Origin: Cyclobacteriaceae bacterium
Lineage (GTDB): Bacteria > Bacteroidota > Bacteroidia > Cytophagales > Cyclobacteriaceae
Reading direction: 5' to 3'
DNA: 64,000 bases
NCBI GenBank assembly: GCA_028284125.1
Contig: JANQSI010000009.1
Coordinates: 1 to 64,000, forward strand
Both the position numbers and the translations under genes were made by a program. A model generated the notes under the pieces. It was not told the origin of the DNA. It searched no databases and worked only from the letters and a program-made list of their open reading frames with translations. Below are positions 17,734 to 25,676 of this stretch, one piece after another. Within the stretch, counting starts at the first letter, position 1; each line of letters begins with the position of its first letter.

Positions 17734-20337
17734 CTATTCGTTTCGTAATACTTCAGCTGGATTGATTTTTATTGCTTTTCGAACCTGACCTGTCACGGTT
17801 ATTATCATAGTGATAAGAATCAACGCTATTGAAATAATGAACGGACCAGCTGAAAGTCCCTTCTGATTTTCGGAAAAGATACTGTCTATGAGCTGCTGCA
17901 TCGACAATACACCCAGAGGAGCTCCAAGAATAAAGGATATTAGGATAATAATCGAATACTGCTTGCTTGCAACTTTAGCCAACGTTTTAGGTGTCGCTCC
18001 AAGTACTTTGCGAACACTGAATTCTTTCAATTTTCCCTGGACATTGAACGATAAGAGCCCGTATAAGCCGAGACAAGCCAGTAAAATGGCGATTCCGGTG
18101 ATCACCATCATGATTGTTATGTTTGTTGAGTTGTCTGCATAGAAATTATCAAAGGCATCCTCCTGGAAAACTCGATCGAAAGGGTCATTGGGAGCAACTT
18201 TTTGCCATGCTGTTTTTGCATCTTGTTCCAATTCGAAAACATCCTCGCCGTTTGTTCGCATTGAAAAATACCTCACTCTTGATTCGCCAAGCCCATGGAT
18301 GATAAGAGGATCAATATCAGAGTAGAAATCGTAGTAGTGGAAATCATGAATAACTCCAACGACAGTTCTTCTAACACTGTCATAAACAAAAGTTTTATTG
18401 ATCGGATCTTCTTCCCAGCCCATTTCTCGTACAAATTTTTCGTTGACAACCACTCCAGATTGCTGATCCAATGCTTGATCAGTTAGGAATCTGCCATCCT
18501 TAAGTCTAAGCTGGAAGGTTTCGAAATAATCTTCTGAAACTCCAATCAGTCGAACCCGAATTTGTCGATTATCATATTCCAAAGACCTTAAAGGAATGCC
18601 ACGCCCGATTAGGTAGTTGGAAGCGGCATATGTTTGAACCATTGGATTGGAGATCATTTCATTCCGCATTTGTTCATTTTGTTCTTGTCCATTCACATAG
18701 ACAGAAAAAGAACCTGTCGGATCGTAACCCCAATCTTTATCAGAGAGGTACATAAATTGGTCAGAGATGATGAACGAACCAACAATAGTGATCACTGCCA
18801 GGAAAAACTGTAGACCCAACATGATCTTGGAAAAGAGATTTTTTGATCCGAATTTCTGATTCCCTCTAAAGATGGCGATTGGTTCAAATCTGGAAATGTA
18901 AAACGCCGGGTAGGCTCCTGAGATCAATCCAACTCCTAGCAAAAGAGCGACAAAAAAGATGACCATCGATTCCGGTTCACTTGACCTCATTTCCAATTCC
19001 ATCTGAGGAACTAAATAATCAAATCCGGGGATAAGAAGGAAGTAGGCCACTAACGTCCCAAAGACAAGAGCAAACAGGCATTGAAGTGTATTCTCAATCA
19101 GAAATTGATTAACAATCTGTTTTTTAATGCCACCCATGACTTTTCTCAAAGCAATCTCTTTCAAGCGTTTGGTTGCACTCACTACCGAGATATTCATGAA
19201 GTTGAAACAGGCCATTCCAAGCAAGAATGCTGAAATTACCATAAGCGCAATTCGACCTCCTGGATGCCCGCCACCGCTAACAGAACCAACCATTTCCCAA
19301 CTTCTAAGAGATAGCTCATACAATGGCATTGGATCGAAGCTCTTGATATTCCATTCTGGGTTGCTCCCATGTTGTAGCTCGATATATTCCGGATAAGAAT
19401 CAGCGATGGATGTAATGCTTTCTCCTTCTTTCATCAATATGAACGTGGCATCCGTCAAGTAGGACCAGTCATAGTTTTGCTCGTCGGTTACGTCAAAGAA
19501 ATTCTCAATTGGTATACAGAGGCTTTCTCTTAGACCTGCATTGTAAGGAAATTCGTCAAGGACAGCACCAACAGTAAAACGCTTGATCGTACCATTTGAA
19601 AACTTGATCGAGAGCTCCTTTCCAATGGGGTCATCATTTCTAAAATATTTGATGGCCATCTCCTTGCTAAGAACCATTTTGTTCTTGTCATACAGCACTT
19701 GTTGATTTCCATAAATCATTGGGTAGTCAAACATTTCCAGAAAAGTTGGATCAACGAAGGTCACGAGCTCGTCGAAGACATCTGCACCTGCTTTTACATT
19801 GGCGCTGGTGTATTCGATTCGGGCGAATGACTCCACCGTAGGATGATCGGCAGCTATTTTCGGACCTAGTAGGAGTGGAGAATCGCCCCAGCGTCTATCC
19901 TCACCATCCTGGTCCATAAAATTCGTGATTTGATAAATCCGATCACCTTTTGAATGGAACTTGTCCATGTTCAATTGCATGTCCACAAAAATGAAAGTGG
20001 TAATTGCAAATGCGATGGCTATGGCCAATCCGAAAATATTGATAGAAGATGTAACCAGGTTCTTCCTAATGTTTCGGATGCCCAGCTTTAAGTAGTTTTT
20101 AAAAAGTAATGTCCCTTTCATAGTTGAGTATTTTGAGTTTGATTTTTTGATGTTAGACCATCTGAAAAAGCGCAAGACGTCCCAGATGAATTTGATTTTT
20201 GCTGTTCTTTGCCCTTTTGATTCAACTCTTCGATCGAACAGCTCGTAGATATCTCCTTCAATCTCCTCCAAAAACTTAGGATTACAGTACCACCTTAAAA
20301 AGCGGTCGGCCCAGTATGGAGGGTCCGGATGTTTCAT
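17734..20337 (-). CDS. Prefix-domain MacB/FtsX-type permease, no adjacent ATPase (module 2)
   Basis: 867 residues. The prefix domain (~1-75) reads YWADRFLRWYC...EIEGDIYELFDRR and is followed by two MacB-like periplasmic domains and two FtsX membrane blocks. The first block has LKEIALRKVMGG and the second LKEFSVRKVLGA; about eight hydrophobic segments in all. It overlaps the stop of the upstream PadR gene by 4 bp (ATGA). Same architecture as the permeases at 13887, 33356, 42238 and 44834. No ATPase lies nearby. The product is presumed to sit in the inner membrane and act on envelope cargo or sense envelope state; both are inference. Confidence 0.88.
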   Translation of the reverse strand: MKHPDPPYWADRFLRWYCNPKFLEEIEGDIYELFDRRVESKGQRTAKIKFIWDVLRFFRWSNIKKSNSKYSTMKGTLLFKNYLKLGIRNIRKNLVTSSINIFGLAIAIAFAITTFIFVDMQLNMDKFHSKGDRIYQITNFMDQDGEDRRWGDSPLLLGPKIAADHPTVESFARIEYTSANVKAGADVFDELVTFVDPTFLEMFDYPMIYGNQQVLYDKNKMVLSKEMAIKYFRNDDPIGKELSIKFSNGTIKRFTVGAVLDEFPYNAGLRESLCIPIENFFDVTDEQNYDWSYLTDATFILMKEGESITSIADSYPEYIELQHGSNPEWNIKSFDPMPLYELSLRSWEMVGSVSGGGHPGGRIALMVISAFLLGMACFNFMNISVVSATKRLKEIALRKVMGGIKKQIVNQFLIENTLQCLFALVFGTLVAYFLLIPGFDYLVPQMELEMRSSEPESMVIFFVALLLGVGLISGAYPAFYISRFEPIAIFRGNQKFGSKNLFSKIMLGLQFFLAVITIVGSFIISDQFMYLSDKDWGYDPTGSFSVYVNGQEQNEQMRNEMISNPMVQTYAASNYLIGRGIPLRSLEYDNRQIRVRLIGVSEDYFETFQLRLKDGRFLTDQALDQQSGVVVNEKFVREMGWEEDPINKTFVYDSVRRTVVGVIHDFHYYDFYSDIDPLIIHGLGESRVRYFSMRTNGEDVFELEQDAKTAWQKVAPNDPFDRVFQEDAFDNFYADNSTNITIMMVITGIAILLACLGLYGLLSFNVQGKLKEFSVRKVLGATPKTLAKVASKQYSIIILISFILGAPLGVLSMQQLIDSIFSENQKGLSAGPFIISIALILITMIITVTGQVRKAIKINPAEVLRNE

Positions 20338-20669
20338 ATAGAAAAGTTGAAAGTGAGATCAGGAATGCTGTTGTAAAGTGAAGTCCTAATGGCTATTGTT
20401 TGATCAAGAACCTCCTTTCCAGCCTTTGTTAGTGTAAATAAACGCTTACGTCTACCACCACGTGAGTTGGTTGAGCCACCCATTCTTGAACTTAACAGTC
20501 CTTTTTCCTCCAGCCTTCGCAAAACTGCGTGTACTGCACTTATATTTAGATTTCTTCCAGTTTTTTCCAGAAGTTCATCCATTACGGCCACCCCATAGGC
20601 TTCATCGAAAAGCGACCCAACAGTAAGCATAATTAATTCCTCTAATTCACCAAGATTAGTTCCTTTCAT
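20334..20669 (-). CDS. PadR family transcriptional regulator (module 2)
   Basis: 111 residues of PadR winged helix: NLGELEELIMLTVGSLFDEAYG at the N-terminus, SAVHAVLRRLEEKGLLSSRMGG in the DNA-contact region, and a RGGRRKRLFTLT wing. The gene leads a two-gene unit with the permease behind it (4-bp overlap). Two direct repeats (ATTTGTTGTAG and ATTAGTTGTAG, plus-strand reading) lie 10-49 bp upstream of the start and are candidate operator sites. Confidence 0.9.
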   Translation of the reverse strand: MKGTNLGELEELIMLTVGSLFDEAYGVAVMDELLEKTGRNLNISAVHAVLRRLEEKGLLSSRMGGSTNSRGGRRKRLFTLTKAGKEVLDQTIAIRTSLYNSIPDLTFNFSI

Positions 20670-20678
20670 ATCAATTTG

Positions 20679-20718
20679 ATTTGTTGTAGAAAACGTGAAA
20701 ATAATAAATTAGTTGTAG
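20679..20718. promoter_or_regulatory. Direct repeat upstream of PadR module 2, candidate operator
   Basis: ATTTGTTGTAG at 20679-20689 and ATTAGTTGTAG at 20708-20718 match at 10 of 11 positions, with start-to-start spacing of 29 bp. They lie just upstream of the minus-strand PadR start at 20669, in A/T-rich DNA where the promoter is expected. Binding by the adjacent PadR is inferred. Confidence 0.4.
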
Positions 20719-20854
20719 TTATCATGAAAGAAATAGCTACAGCTCTCTATTGAATGGTTTTCAATAAACGATAGATGGGATAATTATGGCTTTTGAATTG
20801 TGCGTTATACGCGCTTCGACCCTGAAGCCGGCACTAGAAATCAAGAAGATAATC

Positions 20855-21973
20855 TTATGTCATCACCTTTTTCATTCCTTGGTTGAATAGCTGAACTTCT
20901 TCAATTGTGCCTAAGCTAATACGACACCAATCTGTGAATGGAGGAAATGGCCTTCCGACTCGAATACCCTGTTCCAGCATTTGCTTTTGAAAGGTCTTGA
21001 TATCACGACCCGTCTTGAAGAAAATAAAATTGGTATTAGAGCGTATGTACTCCAAGCTAAGATCATCCATGGCAGAATACATAAGATCTCTTCCTTCTTT
21101 CACCTTTTTGAGACTGAACTGGTAAAACTCCTGATCTTTCATCGCTTCTTCAGCAGCTTTTACAGCTATGATATTGGTATATGCAACTCTATTTTTTCTA
21201 ATTTCTGATGCTATTTCAGGTTTCGCTATCAGATATCCGATTCTCAATCCTGCTAAGCCATATACTTTCGAGAACGTTCTGGAAACGATCACATTTTCAC
21301 CTTCTTTAACTAAGGAAACCATTGAAGGGTAGTTTTTCTCCTCAATGAAATCGTAGTACGCTTCATCACTGAACACCATTGTGTTCTTAGCAGCAGTAGA
21401 GCAGAAATCAACAAGTTTTTCTTTTGGCAACAGGGTAGAGGTTGGATTGTTTGGGTTACATAGGAATATCAGTTTGGTTTTGGAGGAAATCCTTTTTTCC
21501 ATTTCATCTACATCGTGCATCAAGTTCTTATCCACAGGCACCCAGTTAATACTTGCTCCCCATTGTTTTGCATAACTCATCATGGCAAGGAAGGTGGGTT
21601 TTGCAGCAATAATTTCCCCACCATTATTTGCGTAGGTAAGTCCTGTGATTTTCAATCCTTCTGTAGAACCACCAACTACCACAATATGATCGGTTGTGAC
21701 ACCTTCTTTTTCTGCTATCATTTGGTGGAGTTCCCTTGCAAAGCTTCCAGGGTATCGGCATCCTAGGTCAAAACCTTTCGTCATGGCCTTTCGGACCTTT
21801 GCAGACGGACCAAATGGATTCTCATTAGAGCTTAGTCGGATGGGATCAGCTAGCGGACGTGGGTTGAACTGAGCTATTTCGTATTCGGATAGGGAAGAAG
21901 CGACCGCTTTGCTTCCAAGAAGTGTTAAAGCACTTAGCGCACTTCCTCTTCGGATCCATTCTCGTCTATTCAC
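20855..21973 (-). CDS. Tat-exported HisC-like class I/II aminotransferase
   Basis: 372 residues, fold type I PLP enzyme of the histidinol-phosphate aminotransferase group. Visible family marks: SSNENPFGPS at the start of the domain, NPNNPTS near 173-179, DEAY at 203-206, the Schiff-base lysine Lys236 in SRTFSKVYGLAGLRIGY, and a C-terminal arginine in WCRISLGT. The N-terminus carries a twin-arginine signal (MNRREWIRRGSALSALTLLG), which cytosolic HisC lacks. That suggests a folded PLP enzyme sent to the periplasm. No his genes are nearby, so a role in histidine synthesis is unlikely; the amino-group donor and acceptor are unknown. Confidence 0.85.
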   Translation of the reverse strand: MNRREWIRRGSALSALTLLGSKAVASSLSEYEIAQFNPRPLADPIRLSSNENPFGPSAKVRKAMTKGFDLGCRYPGSFARELHQMIAEKEGVTTDHIVVVGGSTEGLKITGLTYANNGGEIIAAKPTFLAMMSYAKQWGASINWVPVDKNLMHDVDEMEKRISSKTKLIFLCNPNNPTSTLLPKEKLVDFCSTAAKNTMVFSDEAYYDFIEEKNYPSMVSLVKEGENVIVSRTFSKVYGLAGLRIGYLIAKPEIASEIRKNRVAYTNIIAVKAAEEAMKDQEFYQFSLKKVKEGRDLMYSAMDDLSLEYIRSNTNFIFFKTGRDIKTFQKQMLEQGIRVGRPFPPFTDWCRISLGTIEEVQLFNQGMKKVMT

Positions 21974-22047
21974 AATGGTATTCGTTTGGTTACTAAAGAA
22001 AGTTAACCAATTTCAACAGAAAGACCTATTTGAAGATATGTTAAAGG

Positions 22048-23271
22048 TTAGTTTGAAACTCCGAACAGCAAGATATCATCACCTCGAAATCCACATAAGT
22101 AGATATCGTTCAGGCCGTCCTGATTAAAGTCTGCCACTTGGTAATCAAATGTGTAGATGTTCATTGTGGGAAAGAAGTCAGTTGTTTGATCAGAAAAAGA
22201 GCCGGTTCCATCATTGATCAAAATGAGTTGAGACATTCCATTCCATCGATTACCAGTTAAAAGGTCAAGGAATCCATCATCGTTGATATCTGCAAAATCA
22301 ATGTCAACCGATCTGATGTTGCTTGTTGGTAGATTACTTTCAGTTATATCAGTGAAGATCCCAGTGCCATCGTTCCTAAGTAGTCTGTTTTGTGGGTCTG
22401 CAGAACCCCCAAAGTCAACGTTGGCGAAAATGATATCCAGATCTCCGTCATTGTCAATATCTCCCAGGTCTACTTCTCTGGTTTCGTCGTTAACACTTGG
22501 CAACCTGCTAGATGTTTCATCAGAAAAGACTCCTGAACCATTGTTTATCAAAATTCTATTGAATGTTTCATTTCCCTCAACTATATCAAGATCTCCATCT
22601 TGATCAACGTCTGCTAAATCTATGTCTTGAGTTGTGTACGTATTGGTGGGTAGTCTCGAAGATGTTTCATTCACAAATGATCCAGATCCGTTGTTGATTA
22701 GGATGACATTTTGGCCAGCATTTCCCAAGATCAAATCTTGGAAGCCATCATTGTTGAGGTCAATTTTTTCCACAGCATTCGTAGTTCCACTCACTGGAAT
22801 CCTAGCTCCTTCGCTTGTAAATTTCCCATTTCCATTGTTTAGATAGAATTCATTTGTTTGGTCATCTTCACTCACGAATACAATGTCTAAATCTCCGTCT
22901 CCATCAAAATCTGCTACAGCTATGTCTTCTGAATCATGACGATTTTCTGGAAATCGAGTATCACTTTGATCCACAAGTTTGCCACTTCCATCATTGATGA
23001 GGATAGCGTTTTTTCCAAATTCGATGGCGAGAATAACATCTAAGTCTCCGTCTTCATCTATGTCAACTACTTCAGCGTCCATTGAATTGTTTCCGTTTTT
23101 GGTTGGAACAAGGTGAGTTTTTGTGACATCTTTAAATGGCTTTTTTTCATCTGCTAAATCTGGGCCATTTGGATTTGAAGAATCAGTTTCTTGCGCGCAT
23201 CCTAAGAGGCAGAGAATGAATACAGCGGAAATACTCAATGCTATCTTCTGTTTGGTCATTTTCAATTTCAT
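22048..23271 (-). CDS. FG-GAP/VCBS seven-repeat lipoprotein
   Basis: About 407 residues from ATG 23271; starts at 23304 and 23259 are also in frame. The chosen start gives a short basic N-terminus, hydrophobic stretch and lipobox LLGC, so the mature protein is probably lipid-anchored. Seven repeats of about 50 residues each carry a DxDxDGDxD calcium-type loop (DIDEDGDLD, DFDGDGDLD, DLNNDGFQD, DVDQDGDLD, DIDNDGDLD, DINDDGFLD, DFNQDGLND), each followed by a LINxGSGxFxD strand. Seven such units are what a closed seven-bladed beta propeller needs. It stands alone, divergent from 23465. A ligand-binding or adhesion role is inferred; no enzyme motif is visible. Confidence 0.85.
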   Translation of the reverse strand: MKLKMTKQKIALSISAVFILCLLGCAQETDSSNPNGPDLADEKKPFKDVTKTHLVPTKNGNNSMDAEVVDIDEDGDLDVILAIEFGKNAILINDGSGKLVDQSDTRFPENRHDSEDIAVADFDGDGDLDIVFVSEDDQTNEFYLNNGNGKFTSEGARIPVSGTTNAVEKIDLNNDGFQDLILGNAGQNVILINNGSGSFVNETSSRLPTNTYTTQDIDLADVDQDGDLDIVEGNETFNRILINNGSGVFSDETSSRLPSVNDETREVDLGDIDNDGDLDIIFANVDFGGSADPQNRLLRNDGTGIFTDITESNLPTSNIRSVDIDFADINDDGFLDLLTGNRWNGMSQLILINDGTGSFSDQTTDFFPTMNIYTFDYQVADFNQDGLNDIYLCGFRGDDILLFGVSN

Positions 23272-23464
23272 TATTGCTGAATTAAGTAATGGATTTACAG
23301 ACATATCATTTCAGTTTTTGTTGCAGATGGTAAAAAATGTTCCGGGATTCCTAAACCTATATATCATCAAACCAACAGCAACAAATTTTTCCTGTGGCGG
23401 CATAAATTTGGCAGCAAAATTTCACCTCCCGTTTTCATCAACCATAACTAAAAAATGAAATCTG

Positions 23465-24268
23465 ATGAAACGATTACAACTATTTGCGCTTGTTTTTATA
23501 ACAACCGGAATAACCCAGGCCCTTGCGTTGCAGGGATCAGATAAAAAGGCTGAAAAAATTGTTCAAAAAATGATCGATGCACATGGAGGAATGGATAAGT
23601 GGAAGAATGCACCTACCATTAGTTACACCCATGACATGGTTGATCCTGGAAAACCTGATGATCACTGGCTCTCTGAAGAAATTCACGAGCAAGGAAGAAG
23701 ACGGTGCTACCAGAACTGGACGAGTGACAAAGCAACCCTGGTAAATAATGGTGATGAAATTTGGACTGTAGATTGGAAGCGGGCTAATCCACCGAATATG
23801 ATGGCAGGAGTAAGTTACTTTTTTGTCAACATGATTTGGATCACTCAAGACGAAATAGCTAATCTAGAGCTGAGAGAAAAAACAGCGGTAGATGCCATTG
23901 AGGCGGGAAAAGAGTTTCATACTGTGCGTTTGACTTTTGAAGGAGCTTCACCTTACGAGTACTTTGATATGTACATAGATCCTGATTCTTATCAACTTAG
24001 AGGGGTCAACTATACGGTTGTTCACAAAGATCTCTTTAAGGTATTTGGGTTGCCGGCAGATACTAAATTCAGAGGCCCTTTACTCAAGATCTATAAGGAA
24101 TTTGTAGATGTAGATGGCCTTAAAATGGTTGGCAGATACGACACGATTTTACCAAACGGTAGAAACTATGGAGTACACACTGTTAGTAATTATGATTTTA
24201 CGAAAGACTTTGATGAGTCTATGTTGAAGAAACCCGCTAACGCTGTAGTTTTTAAGGGCGTGGAATAG
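23465..24268 (+). CDS. Exported LolA-like beta-sheet protein, function unknown
   Basis: 267 residues with signal peptide ending near QALALQ. The mature start AEKIVQKMIDAHGGMDKWKNAPTI is a pattern seen in Bacteroidota exported proteins with a LolA/LppX-like fold (DUF6503-like by eye). The remainder is beta rich with many aromatic residues (GDEIWTVDWKRANPPNMM, YEYFDMYIDPDSYQLRGV), consistent with a hydrophobic cavity. It is followed 30 bp later by a strong terminator, so it is probably monocistronic. Binding of a lipid or other hydrophobic ligand is a guess from the fold. Confidence 0.65.
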   Translation: MKRLQLFALVFITTGITQALALQGSDKKAEKIVQKMIDAHGGMDKWKNAPTISYTHDMVDPGKPDDHWLSEEIHEQGRRRCYQNWTSDKATLVNNGDEIWTVDWKRANPPNMMAGVSYFFVNMIWITQDEIANLELREKTAVDAIEAGKEFHTVRLTFEGASPYEYFDMYIDPDSYQLRGVNYTVVHKDLFKVFGLPADTKFRGPLLKIYKEFVDVDGLKMVGRYDTILPNGRNYGVHTVSNYDFTKDFDESMLKKPANAVVFKGVE

Positions 24269-24298
24269 CCTTGAGTTTAGTGAAGTTTGAAAAATGAG

Positions 24299-24325
24299 AA
24301 AGGTGTCTTTAGGACACCTTTTTTT
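24299..24325 (+). terminator. Intrinsic terminator
   Basis: A perfect 9-bp stem, AAAGGTGTC at 24299-24307 pairing with GACACCTTT at 24313-24321, loop TTTAG, followed by a run of T to 24325. It ends the single-gene unit at 23465-24268. Confidence 0.85.
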
Positions 24326-24370
24326 GTGTCTGGTTTTTTCTTAATCTATTCACAGAGGCAGTAATGTTTG

Positions 24371-24378
24371 TATCTTTC
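24371..24378 (+). promoter_or_regulatory. TATCTTTC box next to the start codon, candidate -7 element
   Basis: TATCTTTC matches 7 of 8 positions of TAnnTTTG and lies 5 bp before the ATG at 24384. If it is used, the message would start on or just before the start codon. No convincing -33 TTTG was found at the usual distance. Confidence 0.3.
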
Positions 24379-24383
24379 CTGAA

Positions 24384-25055
24384 ATGAAGAAAACGTTCGA
24401 ATTTTTAACTGCCTTGGATAAAAACAATAACCGGGAGTGGTTTCAGTCAAACAAGGATCAGTATACGGCATCCCATGAGGAGATGATTGAGTTTGCTGAA
24501 AAACTGATGGGAGAGATGAACAAACATGATGTGCTTCAACCTGTTTCTGGTAAGAAGAGTTTGTTTCGAATTTATCGGGATGTTCGTTTTGGGAAAGATA
24601 AGACTCCCTATAAAACCAATTGGGGTGGATTCATGAAAAGAGCAACTACCGAGCGAAGGGGAGGCTACTATTACCAGGTCGATCCGAAAGGCTCATTTAT
24701 TATGGGCGGTTTTTTCGGACCAAATTCACAGGATTTACTTCATATTCGAAAGCAACTGGAACAGGAATCGGAACCGCTCAGGGAAATTATTCGGTCCAAG
24801 AAGTTCAAATCGTTTTTTGGTGAACTCCTAGGTGATCAAGTGAAAACGGCACCAAAGGGATTTGACAAAGAGCATCCAAACATTGATCTGATCAGATACA
24901 AGCAATTCATGGTTCGTGATGATTTTACCAGAGAGGAAGTTCTTGATCCTATGTTTCATATCACCGTTTCGAAAGCCTTCACTAATATGAGACCATTCCT
25001 TGATTATATGTCTGAGATTTTAACTACTAACCTCAACGGTGAATCTATTATTTAG
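24384..25055 (+). CDS. DUF2461 family protein
   Basis: 223 residues, cytoplasmic. The pattern FLTALDKNNNREWFQSNKD, then FRIYRDVRFGKDKTPYKTNW and GGYYYQVDPKGSFIMGGFF, is the DUF2461 (TIGR02453) family signature. These proteins are widespread in Bacteroidota; their biochemical role is not established to my knowledge. The gene is convergent with the exonuclease gene, with 1 bp between the stop codons. Confidence 0.88.
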   Translation: MKKTFEFLTALDKNNNREWFQSNKDQYTASHEEMIEFAEKLMGEMNKHDVLQPVSGKKSLFRIYRDVRFGKDKTPYKTNWGGFMKRATTERRGGYYYQVDPKGSFIMGGFFGPNSQDLLHIRKQLEQESEPLREIIRSKKFKSFFGELLGDQVKTAPKGFDKEHPNIDLIRYKQFMVRDDFTREEVLDPMFHITVSKAFTNMRPFLDYMSEILTTNLNGESII

Positions 25056-25056
25056 C

Positions 25057-25575
25057 TCAATGATCAGGAAAGAGCGATCCAGTCCTAGGCAAATTTTGAT
25101 GAGCCAGATGTTTCAAATAAAGCTGTGCGCATGCATGTGCATCACTTAAGGCATCATGATGGTTAAGTGGAATCCTGTACTTTTTGCTTAGGTATTTTAA
25201 TCCTCTACGAAAAATCATTCGGGTGCACCTTTCCTCAAAGCGTGGTTGAATCTCATCATAGTATGCCAATGTGTGCCGAAGACAACCTACATCAAACTGA
25301 ACATTGTGAGCAACCACCACTTCATCAACGATATGCATCTTCATTTCTTCATGCCACACCACATCAAATGTCGGCGAATTTTCCGTATCTTCAGGTTTTA
25401 TACCGTGCACTTCAATGTTTTTGTCGAAGTAGTAATTATTGGGCGGTTGCACTAAACGGTCAACCATTTTTACAATTTCTCCATTCTCAACTCGGACCAA
25501 TCCAACCTGGCAAATACTATTTGGATTGCTCTGAGCGGTTTCGAAATCGATGGCAGTGAAAGATTCGATGTGCAT
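25057..25575 (-). CDS. DEDD-type 3'-5' exonuclease (DnaQ/RNase T superfamily)
   Basis: 172 residues, a lone exonuclease domain. Exo I motif is AIDFETAQ (Asp and Glu metal ligands), Exo II is in VVAHNVQFDVGCL, and Exo III is HHDALSDAHACA with the general-base His five residues before the last Asp, i.e. a DEDDh enzyme. It resembles stand-alone PolC/DnaQ epsilon-like exonucleases, and could trim DNA or RNA. It is not linked to a polymerase gene here. Confidence 0.88.
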   Translation of the reverse strand: MHIESFTAIDFETAQSNPNSICQVGLVRVENGEIVKMVDRLVQPPNNYYFDKNIEVHGIKPEDTENSPTFDVVWHEEMKMHIVDEVVVAHNVQFDVGCLRHTLAYYDEIQPRFEERCTRMIFRRGLKYLSKKYRIPLNHHDALSDAHACAQLYLKHLAHQNLPRTGSLFPDH

Positions 25576-25676
25576 TAATTAAATCTATACATAATTATAA
25601 TGAGTGGTAAATTTCGATTAGACATTTTGAATGTAACTGTTGTTTCCACAAATTACAGGATCAACCGCTACTTTGA

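Noticed and set aside
22283-22846. Antisense open frames (106 and 70 codons) over the FG-GAP gene
   Set aside because: The repeated GATGGNGAT-type codons of the calcium loops leave open antisense frames; products are Ser/Pro-rich with no family resemblance.
25167-25559. 130-codon plus-strand frame opposite the DEDD exonuclease gene
   Set aside because: The minus strand has an intact exonuclease with all motifs; the opposite frame has no recognisable feature.
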